Assembly: GCF_004337365.2 (NCBI RefSeq)
Contig: NZ_CP044016.1
Span: 1,736,001-1,800,000 of the forward strand
Direction of reading: 5' to 3'
Source: Rhizosphaericola mali
GTDB taxonomy: Bacteria > Bacteroidota > Bacteroidia > Chitinophagales > Chitinophagaceae
DNA: 64,000 nucleotides
Shown here: one piece after another, positions 33,087-43,800 of the stretch
Numbering within the stretch: the first letter of the stretch is position 1
Layout of the letters: the number at the start of each line of letters is the position of its first letter
Notes under the pieces: model-generated
What the model was told of the DNA's origin: nothing
The model's database searches: none
Seen by the model: the letters and a program-made list of their open reading frames with translations, nothing else
Position numbers and translations under genes: made by a program

Positions 33087-34424
33087 AATAGTGTCCTAAA
33101 CGATGTTTAAGATTATGTTTTAGTATTGAATTCATTACTTTTTAGACCAAAAACTAGTCATATTTAAAATAGAACTCCTTGTATGATAGGGATGTCTGGA
33201 TCTTTATGTTCCTCATAGGGTCGATCCAACCATTTTTGCAATTCAATTTTGACAAATAGATTCAATCTTATAAATGCGACAAGATTGGACAGGTGCCAAC
33301 CAAACTTAGCGATAGCCTTGAGTACTTTTAATATCACAATAGTGATGAGTGCTGTCCAAATCTGTATCATTACAGCATTTTCACTAGTGCCAATAAATGA
33401 TTTGATGTGCAAGAGCTGTTTTACGTCTCGAAAAAATATTTCCACTTGCCAACGGCTCTTGTAAAGTTCACCAATGGTATCGGCAACCCAATTGACATTA
33501 TTGGTAATAAGTTCAATGGTCTGTTGGTTTTGTTCATCCCATAGGGCGATACGTCGCAATGTCTGGGGATATTTTCCTTTCGATACACCACCTTTTAGTT
33601 CTATAATTTCGTCTTTAAGCAGATGTGGATGCCTGTTTTCGGGTAAGTCATTTTCCTTCACCACCGTATATTGTAGATTATCTTTGTGGCGAATGACAAA
33701 ATATACCCCCCTGCTGTCCCAGATGTGGAGCAAATTAAAATCATTGTAAAATCTATCGGCAACGATGACACTGCCTTTTTTTAGAAGAGGAACGTCATAG
33801 GCTCCTTTATTATCCGCTGTTTTGCCATGGGTGATGTTTACGTAAGCCGGTAGATTGCCATCGAAGTCAAGCAGGGTGTGCATTTTTACTGCACCCTTGG
33901 CCGTTTTGTATCTTGCCCAGTCAAAAAGCGATAAGCAAAGACTGATGGTGGTACTATCCAAAAGGAAGATTTTGCTCTTAATACGGAACTTGGTGCGTTT
34001 AAAGCCTGGATGCTGTCCTAAACTTGCCAGCAAACAATAGTAGTAATCTTTGAATATTTCATAGCTACGATGTTTGTTTTGATAACTGATGGTGGATTTG
34101 GAAGGGGCTCTGTCCACTCCAAGATGGTTAAGATTACCCGTGGCCGAACGTAGTCCATTGCTGATATCACGAACTGACTGACTCTTGGCAAATTGGCAAA
34201 ACAACATCGATACTAAATGCGTCCAGCTGTTGTAGCCTTTTTGGTGCTTGTCACCTTGGTGTGACTTCACTATGTTTTTGAATTTACTACGGTCTAATTG
34301 ACCAATTATTTGAGAAAACAAGGTTAACTTTGACATAAGAAAGATTTTGTTTTGTTCTGCAACCTCAAATGTAATTTGAGTTACAAAAAAATCTCTCTTT
34401 TTTTATTTGTTTAGGACGCTATTG
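33087..34424 (-). mobile_element. IS4-family insertion sequence
   Basis: 1.34 kb bounded by CAATAGTGTCCTAAAC (33087-33102) and its inverted copy GTTTAGGACGCTATTG (34409-34424), with one mismatch in 16. It contains a single transposase gene. Direct target repeats are not clear. Confidence 0.88.
33164..34336 (-). CDS. IS4-family transposase
   Basis: 390 residues, intact. DDE residues: Asp in LLDSTTISLCLSLFDWA, Asp in VIVADRFYNDF and Glu in the YREK-type signature YKSRWQVEIFFRDVK. N-terminal DUF4372-type region (LFSQIIGQLDRSKFKNIVKS). The frame is complete, so the element could still be active. Confidence 0.96.
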   Translation of the reverse strand: MSKLTLFSQIIGQLDRSKFKNIVKSHQGDKHQKGYNSWTHLVSMLFCQFAKSQSVRDISNGLRSATGNLNHLGVDRAPSKSTISYQNKHRSYEIFKDYYYCLLASLGQHPGFKRTKFRIKSKIFLLDSTTISLCLSLFDWARYKTAKGAVKMHTLLDFDGNLPAYVNITHGKTADNKGAYDVPLLKKGSVIVADRFYNDFNLLHIWDSRGVYFVIRHKDNLQYTVVKENDLPENRHPHLLKDEIIELKGGVSKGKYPQTLRRIALWDEQNQQTIELITNNVNWVADTIGELYKSRWQVEIFFRDVKQLLHIKSFIGTSENAVMIQIWTALITIVILKVLKAIAKFGWHLSNLVAFIRLNLFVKIELQKWLDRPYEEHKDPDIPIIQGVLF

Positions 34425-34487
34425 ATTAAAGTATTATAATATCTTGCCATTTGATAGTTAATAAAGAAAATCTATACTATATTCAGA

Positions 34488-34811
34488 ATGAATGCGAGAC
34501 CATTATTAGAAAGAGAAATAAAATTATTAGAATGTATGCTCAGTAATAAAATCTATGATTTTTTACTAAACAATCTATCATTTCTTAATGTGAAAGATAT
34601 GCAAGATGGACAGATGGGGAGTATTAAATTTATTTATGATAACAATACTCAAAAACGAATGTTTAGCAAACAAATTGAAGAAATAGAATTTACGGATAAG
34701 GATAATATTCCAATATTAGTTACTATAAATATTGATCAATTTGGAGATTTATATGAAGTGGATATTTGGAAAGTGGATTTTTCTCAAGTAATAAATTATC
34801 CAAGTTGTTAA
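34488..34811 (+). CDS. DUF6984-like small protein
   Basis: 107 residues. The pattern RPLLEREIKLLECML, MQDGQMGSIKF, and IPILVTINIDQFGDLYEVDI then WKVDFS fits the DUF6984 family, whose members often occur near toxin/immunity clusters. Function unknown. It begins 63 bases after the IS4 right end. Confidence 0.65.
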   Translation: MNARPLLEREIKLLECMLSNKIYDFLLNNLSFLNVKDMQDGQMGSIKFIYDNNTQKRMFSKQIEEIEFTDKDNIPILVTINIDQFGDLYEVDIWKVDFSQVINYPSC

Positions 34812-34853
34812 CAAAATTAAAAGTTACAAAACTTAATAAAGATTAGGGCTTTT

Positions 34854-35120
34854 GTGATGATAAAAACTAGAGATATATTTAAAGTTAAATTGAATAATGA
34901 TAAAATAAAATTTATTCAATTTATAGGTAGGGATTTAGTATATATGAATAATCAAGTAATAAGAGTGTTTAAAGATGAGTATGATAGTGACTCTGAAATA
35001 ATTATTAATGAAATTGTGAATGGCAAAGTGGATTTCTATGTTCATACTAATTTAAAACCAGGAATATCTAAAGATCTAATAATAAAAATTGGAAATAGTT
35101 GTAAATGCAGGCATTTGTAA
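34854..35120 (+). CDS. Immunity-like small protein, probably truncated
   Basis: 88 residues: GDIF-like start (TRDIFKVKLNNDKIKFIQFI), IGRDLVYMNNQVIRVFK and EIVNGKVDFYVHTNL. This resembles Imm26-type immunity proteins of Bacteroidetes, which are longer; the last residues (GNSCKCRHL) do not fit, so a frameshift near 35095 probably truncates it. Assignment tentative. Confidence 0.45.
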   Translation: MMIKTRDIFKVKLNNDKIKFIQFIGRDLVYMNNQVIRVFKDEYDSDSEIIINEIVNGKVDFYVHTNLKPGISKDLIIKIGNSCKCRHL

Positions 35121-35713
35121 TCCACTATTTTTCGATTAGCTTATTTTTATAAAAACGTATTTTTAATCTTTAAATCAATACTACAAATGTATAAACTGAA
35201 AAAGTAAGAGCGTTTATATAGATTACTGTTTTGTCTACCATTATTACTGAAAAATGGGTTGATTGATGATTCGTCAAATGTGTTAGTCATTCTCGTTAAA
35301 GTGAATTATTATCAAATTAAGCTAATGTTGTCTCTCAAATGGTCAATATATGTGCATTCATTAATTGTATTACTTCTCTTCCTGTTTATCTAAGCCTTAA
35401 ATATCAATCTTAGACACTGCATCTCCAGTATGCCCAAGTTCATTATCAGAATTTACCAATAATATGCAGAGGCCAAATACTATATAAGACTGTCTATTTT
35501 ACTAATACTTGAAATTGATACTATTTTTATATACTTAATGCTTTTGCAGTACCACCCTATAATTGAAACTGTGAGGAATCTCCCGTTGGATATCATCGAA
35601 GATTGGCTCTGAAAAGGATCCATTATGATTACTTCTCAGTAGATCGTTGCAAAATGAAAGAATATCATTGGTGCTTTACTTGAAAAAGGTAAGGTTATCT
35701 AAAACCAACATTA
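35121..35713. other. AT-rich region without recognisable genes
   Basis: 593 bases between the immunity-like gene and the minus-strand TlpA gene. I find no convincing gene on either strand; the stretch 35560-35660 is less AT-rich and may be the remnant of a lost gene. Confidence 0.45.
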
Positions 35714-36811
35714 TCAAAATAAATCATTAATAAAATTCACAAGGACGCTATCCCGCAGTTTTGTTGCAATAATTTTACCCTCTTTATTAATGAAAACATT
35801 AAACGGTAAACTCCTAATTCCGTAGGTCTCTGCTACATAACCATTCATTGATAATGAATCGTTTAATTGTATCCAATCTAACTTATCAGTTCTAATAGCA
35901 TTGATCCATGATGATTTAGATACATCCATTGATACGCTAATAAAAGAAATATTTTTGATGCCATATTTTTTAAATAATTCTTTCATTAAAGGATGACTTT
36001 GCCTACATGGACCACACCAACTAGCCCAAAAATCTAAGAAAACATATTTTCCTCTATAGTTCTTGAGATGAATTAAATTTCCATTAGTATCTGATAAAGT
36101 GAAATCTGGAGCAATTTTTCCTACTGCAATATTTTTTACAGCTTCTATATAGGCTTTAATTTTTAAACCGTATTCACTTTTTTTATTTTTTTCAGAAAGA
36201 AGCTGATAAAAATAGGATGCTTTTTTTCTATTAGGATTTATGACATAGTTGTCTAGTATTATCAGTGTAGACGCTACTGAATTATTATGTTTTTTGATAA
36301 ATTGAAGGGCTAGACTATCTATTTGGTTTCTATATTTATGGTAGCTTTCAGTAGTAGTATCTTTTAGTGATAGTTTTGAAATCTTAAAATTTTCTCTATA
36401 ATTATTTGAAAGAATTAGTTCCTTAGATTTAAAATTTTCATATAAAGCATTTTCTGTAGCATTTGCAATATTTATATTCACGAATTTAGAAACTTCTCCA
36501 TTTATACTTATTCGATTGTTTTGTGCAATAAAAATTTTAATTTGTTTATTTTCATTATTACTAAGTGTACAAAGAAGAGGTTCCGGAAGTCGAATCTTAA
36601 AAACAAAATAATTATCTTTAAGAATAACAGAATCCATGAATTCTTTTCCATGGTAGTTATAATTAAATTTTATAATAGTTCCGTTTTTTCCATTCAATTG
36701 ACCTGTTAATACCCCCAACGGATATCGTTGTGCATCTATTTTTCTGATTAGAATAATAGACGATAGTAGCATTGCTACTATCCCTATTACTTTTAATTTA
36801 TAATGTTTCAT
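35714..36811 (-). CDS. TlpA-like thiol-disulfide oxidoreductase (DUF4369 + thioredoxin)
   Basis: 365 residues. Signal/anchor at residues 7-27, an N-terminal DUF4369-like beta domain (GVLTGQLNGKNGTIIKFNYN), a helical linker, and a C-terminal AhpC/TSA-thioredoxin domain with VFLDFWASWCGPCRQ (redox pair near residue 265) and the cis-Pro in SLPFNVFIN. Likely periplasmic. Last gene of the SusC-SusD-metalloprotease operon, 3 bases after the metalloprotease stop. Confidence 0.9.
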   Translation of the reverse strand: MKHYKLKVIGIVAMLLSSIILIRKIDAQRYPLGVLTGQLNGKNGTIIKFNYNYHGKEFMDSVILKDNYFVFKIRLPEPLLCTLSNNENKQIKIFIAQNNRISINGEVSKFVNINIANATENALYENFKSKELILSNNYRENFKISKLSLKDTTTESYHKYRNQIDSLALQFIKKHNNSVASTLIILDNYVINPNRKKASYFYQLLSEKNKKSEYGLKIKAYIEAVKNIAVGKIAPDFTLSDTNGNLIHLKNYRGKYVFLDFWASWCGPCRQSHPLMKELFKKYGIKNISFISVSMDVSKSSWINAIRTDKLDWIQLNDSLSMNGYVAETYGIRSLPFNVFINKEGKIIATKLRDSVLVNFINDLF

Positions 36812-36814
36812 TTT

Positions 36815-39382
36815 TTAGTAATTAAGTCCAGGAATTGGTGATTCTTTGACTATTTTATCTAGCATTTGTTTTAAATAAATTAAATGCTCTTTGCTGTCCA
36901 CATCTTTCGTTTTTCCTATAGCTTTATCGACATCAGAAAGTAATGATTTTAACTGTGCAAAGGCCAAAGGTCGAACATTAGAGTACATAACATTTGTAGG
37001 TGCTAATGATGCTAAGATATTATCAACAGAACCTTGTAAGGCGTAATGCTTGTTATACATTGTAATAATACTACCAACATACATTTTTTGTAATGCTCTT
37101 CTATAAGAATCTATTTCAGTTCCATTTTTCAGTTCACTAAAAATTCCATTTTTTAAATCATTTAACCATTCTTCAGGCGAATAAGCGCCTTTTCCATATT
37201 CTCTTTGATTAAGCATCATACGGTATAGCCTACTTTGGGAAGTTACAGAAGCAAGCATATTTTGTTGTATTTGCTCTATTGGATTTCCTTGATAACCGTT
37301 GTTAACTCTTCCTAAAATGGCTGTATCTATCAACCATTTTGGAGTAGTAAATAATTGCTCATTGAAAAATTGAATTGCTTTTTTTTGACTGAATAATGAT
37401 ACTGGTCTATATACGGGACCGGATTGGTCATATGTTTTTTCAGTGACATTCACGCCACCTAGGATTTTCAAAACATGTCCCATGTAACGATCATATTGGC
37501 CAATAGCTTCTTTATAAGCAGTGTTTAACGCAGTATAACTTTCTCCATCTTTTTTTGTCCAAGAGATAAGATTTGGTACAATTCTTTTTAAATTGGCAAT
37601 TCCATATAAACTAGCTTTAATTGGATCGTCTCCTAAATCCTCTGATTGGGATCTTGGGTCATAGTCTTTTCCTTCTCCTCCAAACCATAATCTTTTATTT
37701 GACGCCAAACTATCAACAGTCCATTGGTTCAATACCTTTTTATCTTCTTGAGCATCTTTTGTATTTAAAATTTGTTTGTAACCCCATTGGATAGCCCATT
37801 TGTCGTAATCATTAATTCTTGGAAATAACCCTTTCTCACTAATATTGTCCTGTGGTTGTGCTACATAATTAAATCGAGCATAGTCCATAATAGATGGGGT
37901 ATGTCCGTGAGCTTCAACCCAGTTTTTATCTCTAAGTTTTTCCACAGGAACAGTACTGCTAGAACCCATATTATGTCTTAAACCAAGAGTATGCCCAATT
38001 TCATGAGATGAAACAAATCTTATTAATTGTCCCATTAAATCATCATCAAATTCATTTTTCCTAGCTCTAGGGTCTACTGCTCCACACTGAATCATGTACC
38101 AATTATGAACCAGACTCATTACATTATGATACCAACCAATATGACTTTCAATTATTTCTCCTGATCTTGGATCCGCAATATTAGGGCCATATGCGTTTTG
38201 AATTGGGGCTGCAAAATATCTCAGGACGGAAAATCGAGCATCATCTAAGCTCATAGTCGTGTCATTTTCAGGCCATTCCTTTCCAATAATAGCATTTTTA
38301 AATCCCGCTTGCTCAAAGGCTTTTTGCCAGTCGTTAATTCCTGCAATCAAATAAGGTCTCCATTTTTTGGGTGTTGCAGGGTCGATATAATAAACGATTT
38401 GCTTTTTAGGTTCAACAAGTTCTCCTCTTTTATATTTTTCAATATCTTCATCCTTAGGTTCTAAGCGCCAGCGATGTACAAATGCATCAATATCTACTTT
38501 CTGTTGTTTATCTGAGTATTGATACAGAGCACTTGCAAAAAAACCTACTCTAGGATCATATAATCTTTGACGCATTGGCACTTCCGGTAGCTTTACAAAT
38601 GAGCAATTCAATCCAAGAGTTACAGCTCCTGCGAGAGATGCAGCAGGAAGTCCTCCAGGTCCTGAAGAAGGAGTAGCCGCATAGGTACGTATTGTTTTAA
38701 TTTCCGTATTTATAGGAAAACTTTTTATAGACTCAACATAAGATCTATCCCCTATCTGTGAAGATAAATTATAGGATTTTTTATCTCCAGCATCAAAAGT
38801 TAAAATGGGGCTATCACTTAAAAGAAAATCCGTAATATCAATCACTACACTAGAGGAATCCGTATTAAATGCTTTTATAGGAAAAGAAGCTAAAATTGGA
38901 TCTAAGTTAGAGTTTGCAACTGCTTTGGAAATCATATCTGTGGAATCTGCAATACTAACAAGTGCAGAAACATTCAAAAAAACTTTATTATTAGGGCCTT
39001 TTTTCCAATATACCATCCTTTCACCAACTTCCTCTCCTCCAAAATTTCCAGCGCCAGGAGTTGATTTACTTAGACGCGTAACCGCCAAAATATCTTTATT
39101 AAATAAACTATTTTCAATTTCAAAAAAGTATTTTTCTCCCACTTTATGAACTGTAAATAACCCTTTTTGTGTTATCGCTTTATCAATAATAACTTCCTTA
39201 TAGGGCTTAATTTCACTTTTTAAAGAATCCTTTTTATTTAACGTTGTTGTAGACGTTGTTAGAGGGTTTGAATGTTTTTGTTTTTTCTTAATAATGGAAC
39301 AAGAAGAGGCCGTTAAAACTATGAATGCACTGCCTAAGACAATCTTCTTACCATTCAAAAATGCGATTTTGTTTTTTTTCAT
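36815..39382 (-). CDS. Zinc-dependent metalloprotease lipoprotein (DUF5117/DUF4953 type)
   Basis: 855 residues. A lipobox (LTASSC) follows a signal sequence starting near residue 15. The metzincin motif HEIGHTLGLRH is near residue 460, with a downstream SIMDYARFNY (Met-turn like). N-terminal DUF5118/DUF5117 regions cover about residues 55-330. Such proteases commonly accompany SusC/SusD pairs with TlpA in Bacteroidota. Substrate unknown; it probably acts at the cell surface or in the periplasm on proteins or peptides. Confidence 0.92.
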   Translation of the reverse strand: MKKNKIAFLNGKKIVLGSAFIVLTASSCSIIKKKQKHSNPLTTSTTTLNKKDSLKSEIKPYKEVIIDKAITQKGLFTVHKVGEKYFFEIENSLFNKDILAVTRLSKSTPGAGNFGGEEVGERMVYWKKGPNNKVFLNVSALVSIADSTDMISKAVANSNLDPILASFPIKAFNTDSSSVVIDITDFLLSDSPILTFDAGDKKSYNLSSQIGDRSYVESIKSFPINTEIKTIRTYAATPSSGPGGLPAASLAGAVTLGLNCSFVKLPEVPMRQRLYDPRVGFFASALYQYSDKQQKVDIDAFVHRWRLEPKDEDIEKYKRGELVEPKKQIVYYIDPATPKKWRPYLIAGINDWQKAFEQAGFKNAIIGKEWPENDTTMSLDDARFSVLRYFAAPIQNAYGPNIADPRSGEIIESHIGWYHNVMSLVHNWYMIQCGAVDPRARKNEFDDDLMGQLIRFVSSHEIGHTLGLRHNMGSSSTVPVEKLRDKNWVEAHGHTPSIMDYARFNYVAQPQDNISEKGLFPRINDYDKWAIQWGYKQILNTKDAQEDKKVLNQWTVDSLASNKRLWFGGEGKDYDPRSQSEDLGDDPIKASLYGIANLKRIVPNLISWTKKDGESYTALNTAYKEAIGQYDRYMGHVLKILGGVNVTEKTYDQSGPVYRPVSLFSQKKAIQFFNEQLFTTPKWLIDTAILGRVNNGYQGNPIEQIQQNMLASVTSQSRLYRMMLNQREYGKGAYSPEEWLNDLKNGIFSELKNGTEIDSYRRALQKMYVGSIITMYNKHYALQGSVDNILASLAPTNVMYSNVRPLAFAQLKSLLSDVDKAIGKTKDVDSKEHLIYLKQMLDKIVKESPIPGLNY

Positions 39383-39399
39383 TACTATTTATTCTAAAA

Positions 39400-40809
39400 T
39401 TAATAACCTGGATTTTGTGTTAATTGAGGATTCGCATCAATAGCGGCTTGTGGTATTGGTAGTAACTGTGATCTGGAAGTGTAAGTCGATTTCAAACTTC
39501 CTAGAATAGCATCTGCCGTAGCTGTTCTTTTAAGATTAAACCATCGAAAGGCCTGCTCACAAAAAAATTCTTTTCTATTTTCTAATGCAATTGTATCAAT
39601 TAAATTCTTTTGATTTAAACTAGAAAAAGTACTTAATCCTGCTCGAGAGTGGACCATATTTAAATCTGATAGTGCACCGTCTAAATTGGAGCCTAATTGT
39701 GCTCTAGCTTCAGCTCTAATCAAATACTGCTCAGATAATCGCATAATCACAGGCAACTCAGTCACTCCTGCGGCTATTGCTGAAGCATTATCTCTATATT
39801 TATATTTGAAAGGAATAGTATAAGTATTGCCACCAAATGTCAAATCTTTCATCCAATTAACTCTTCTAAGATCATTAGAACTGTAAAGTTGAACAAAAGA
39901 GGGTCTCAGCTGATAATATAAATAAGTAAGAGAAATGCTAAATGGATTAAATGCTACACCTTCTGCCGTATATTGTGTCGTCGCTGACAAATAAGAAGAC
40001 AATAACCAAATACTTTCAGTACTAGTATTTACAAACGTATTATTAATATTCGCAGAAGATGTCAATGAGTATAAACCTGAAGTAATTACTTCATTTGCAT
40101 AAAATTCCGCATTGCTATAATCCTTTCGAAATAAATAGATCCTTGCCAGCAGTGCATCTGCCACATATTTATTAACCCCTACACGACTTCCTGAGGTGAA
40201 ACTATAATCATTTTTAAGATTATCCCTAGCATCCAATAAATCTTTCGTAATTTGATTATAAACAGAATCAACGTTACTTTTTGGTAAATAGGCACTTACT
40301 GTAACATCCGTTGTCAAAACCAAAGGAATACTCCCAAAAGTATTTACTAAATTAAAATAGCAATACGCTCTGACGAACTTTGCTTCAGCTGTATATTCTT
40401 TTTTTATGGAATCTGAAGTGCCTGAGTAGGTTTGTAATCCATCAATGATTGCATTTGCTTTATAAATAACAGAATACCAATCTGAGAATACTCCAGCTTG
40501 TGTAGTACTTAAAACTGAATAACTATTATTATTCATTTCTACTAAAGACGTTGCTGTGTATAGATACAATAAATCATCAGCTTGTAAGGAACTATACAAT
40601 GTAAAATTTAAAGACTGTGTTTCACTTTGAGATAAAGTTCCATACATTCCTGATAAAGCACTAGCAGCCAGTTTATCTGATGAATAAACCGTAGCCGTGG
40701 AAGTTTCATTAAGAGGTGGATCTATTGCTATCATCTTTTCACAAGAAACCAGACTTAGAATAGCAACAAGTAAAAATCCTAGTTTTAAGTTATTTAGATT
40801 ATTTATCAT
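39400..40809 (-). CDS. SusD/RagB-family outer-membrane lipoprotein
   Basis: 469 residues with lipobox LVSCEK (Cys near residue 23), TPR-like helices (SIKKEYTAEAKFVRAYCYFN) and the SusD C-terminus ending NPQLTQNPGY. It forms the lid of the SusC transporter that precedes it, 10 bases away in the direction of transcription. Confidence 0.95.
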   Translation of the reverse strand: MINNLNNLKLGFLLVAILSLVSCEKMIAIDPPLNETSTATVYSSDKLAASALSGMYGTLSQSETQSLNFTLYSSLQADDLLYLYTATSLVEMNNNSYSVLSTTQAGVFSDWYSVIYKANAIIDGLQTYSGTSDSIKKEYTAEAKFVRAYCYFNLVNTFGSIPLVLTTDVTVSAYLPKSNVDSVYNQITKDLLDARDNLKNDYSFTSGSRVGVNKYVADALLARIYLFRKDYSNAEFYANEVITSGLYSLTSSANINNTFVNTSTESIWLLSSYLSATTQYTAEGVAFNPFSISLTYLYYQLRPSFVQLYSSNDLRRVNWMKDLTFGGNTYTIPFKYKYRDNASAIAAGVTELPVIMRLSEQYLIRAEARAQLGSNLDGALSDLNMVHSRAGLSTFSSLNQKNLIDTIALENRKEFFCEQAFRWFNLKRTATADAILGSLKSTYTSRSQLLPIPQAAIDANPQLTQNPGY

Positions 40810-40819
40810 TTTTTTTAAG

Positions 40820-43800
40820 TTAAAATGTGAGTTGGATTCCTGTTACTATAGTTCTGAGAGGAGGAGTTACAACGCCTTGGGATTCAGGATCAAAACCCTT
40901 ATATTTTGTAATAGTGAAAATATTTTGACCTTGCACAAATATGCGAATCATTTGAGAATTAATTTTTTTAAGTAGTGCATTTGGAAGTGTGTAAGATAAA
41001 CTTATATTTTTCATTCTTATAAAAGAGGCATCAACTACAGTAGCGTCTGAACCTGTATAGTAGGAATAGCCACGATACGCAGCCCTACCCTTTGTTGTGG
41101 AAAGCCCTGCGGTAACAAGGTCATATTCATTGCCCAATCCAAGGTAATTATTCACAACATCTGAAGACATGTTATTTAGATAACCTGGAGGGTAGTAGGA
41201 TGCACTAGCAAGACTTCTTCCTTTTTGTTTTACAAACTGAAAGGTAAAGTCTAAACTTAAATTCTTATAGGTAATGGAATTTGTTAATCCGCCAAAAAAA
41301 CTAGGGAGAGACGTACCGACATAATACCTATCACCTCTTTTCGTCGCAACTAAGCCAGTTGTTGGAGACCCGGTAGTACCCCCATTTAAAAAGCTAGTGA
41401 AACTTGGTAGATTTGTAGATGGATCTATTCCTGCAAATTGATATAGATAGTAGGCTGTAATTGGATTTCCTACAACATAAGAGGAATAGTAGGAAGTGTT
41501 TTCTATATTAGGAAAAGAAAGTAATTTGTTTCTATTTCTGGAAATATTAAAAGATGTAGTCCATGAAAATTCTTTCTTTTTAATATTTGTACTATTTAAG
41601 CTAAATTCCCAACCTGCATTTTGCACTTTTGCTGGTAGATTACTCTGATAGGTTGTAAATCCTGTCTGGCTACTGAGAGGGAAGTTTAAAAGTTGGTTGC
41701 TTGTTCTATTTCTATAATAAGAGGTGTTAATTGAAATTCGATCCTTTAAAAATCCGAGTTCCAATCCAATCTCAAGTTTTCTAGTTTCCTCCCATTTGAA
41801 ATTACTATTTGCGATACGCGTTGGATTAAGCCCAGAAACTCCATTATAAACGTATGAGTACGTAGAATATGTTTCTAAGTATTGATAATTACCGATATCA
41901 TCACTACCTACAATACCGTAGCTACCTCTTAATTTACCAAAACTTAACCAATGAATGTTGTTTTTTAAAAGAGATTCTTCTGAAAATAACCATGCGGCGC
42001 CTAAAGAACCAAAATTACCGAATTTATTATTTGGTCCAAATCTAGAGGACCCATCTCTTCTAATATTAAAATTAGCAATATATTTTCTATTGTAATTATA
42101 GTTTATTCTTCCTAATACGGAAGTATATTTGTAGTCTTGAGAGGAACTGTATGTTGATACAGAAGTTGCAGAAGATATATTGGTTAGAAAGTCATCAGAG
42201 GCAAATCCAGAAGCTAGTATATAATAAGGTTGTCTTGATTTAGAATACTGATAAGTACCCCCAGCTAGTAAATTAATTTCATTTTTACCAAACTCAGAAT
42301 GATAAGTAATTTGCGGTTCTACGATATAGTTATTCGTATAATTATAGCTAAATGAAGACGTTCCTGACGTGGGGACCGAATAAGCAGCACTTAAAGACGT
42401 TAATGGTCGTAAGGTTGTCTGGTCCATATCAGTCTTGCTATAACCAAATGAAGATTTAACATCTAAACCTTTTACAATGGTATACTTCAAGCCAAGGTTC
42501 CCCATCAAATTTGACGTTTTGTTATCATTTGTTTGATTTAAATATCCTAGCGGATTAGGTAAGCTACCAATTGTGCCTGGTAACCAATACAGACTACCAT
42601 CATTATTATAAAGCGGAAAATTTGGAGGTAAGCTATAGGCATATCCAGCAAGATCAGTGGTTGTTATATTATTTTTGTCCGCTGAATACATAGCCGTAAA
42701 ATTCAAATTAAATCTTTGATCATTGGATGAGTGATTTAAGTTCAAATTCATACCTCCTCTTTCATAATGTTGACTACCTGGAAATACATTTCCCTCTCTA
42801 TGGTAAGTACCGCTTAAATAGAAATTTGTTTGTCTATTTCCGCCAGAAATGCTAGAAGTTGCATCAAATGTATGTGCTGTATTCCCTAATAGTTTCTTCT
42901 GCCAATCTGTACTTTGTGTAGTATCCCAGAGTGTTAAATCAGGTGCTGTTGTATTCGTTGGAGTAGAGGATGGCATGGAGCCATTAGAAAAAGCAAGCTC
43001 TCTTAATCGTAAATACTCCGATAGTCCTAACATAGGAACAAAGTGTGCTACTTTAGAAATTCCATTTGAAATAGTGGCATTAAATTTTGTATTGCCCTCC
43101 TTACCTTTTTTAGTGGTAATCAGAACCACACCATTCGCTCCTCTTGACCCATAAATAGCTGTGGCATCCGCATCTTTTAATACCTCAATATTTTCTATAT
43201 CAGCAGGATTAATGGTATTTAAAGGACTCGTATTTCCTTCTGCAGAAGGAAGTACATTGCTTGTACCTGTTGCAGTATTTATAGGAGAGGATAGATAGGG
43301 TATTCCATCAATAATATACAGGGGCCTATTACTTTTACTTAACGAATTAGATCCTCTTATCTGAACGTTTATACCAGCTCCAGGCAAACCATTTGTTTGC
43401 GTTATAAAAACTCCTGGAAGACGTCCTTCTAGAGCTTGAAGTACATTAGTTACAGGTTGTTTCGCTATGTCAACTGCACCAATCCCCGACTGTGCACCAG
43501 TACTCAACCTTTTAGTCGTTGTACCATATCCAATGACTACTATTGCATCCAAATTAGCGGGATCGGATTGCATAGTTTCATTTAAGGTTGACATACTATA
43601 AACAACCTGTTCTTTTGTTTGATATCCAACAAAAGAAAATATAAGCGTTACTCCGGGTTTAGAAATACCTATATTATAGTAACCTCTTTCATTGCTGATA
43701 GCACTTTGTGAGCCATCCTTTACTCGAATATTCACCCCAGAAAGGGGGGTATTTTGTTCATCTACAACGGTTCCTTCAATTAAAAAACCACTTTGATTTA

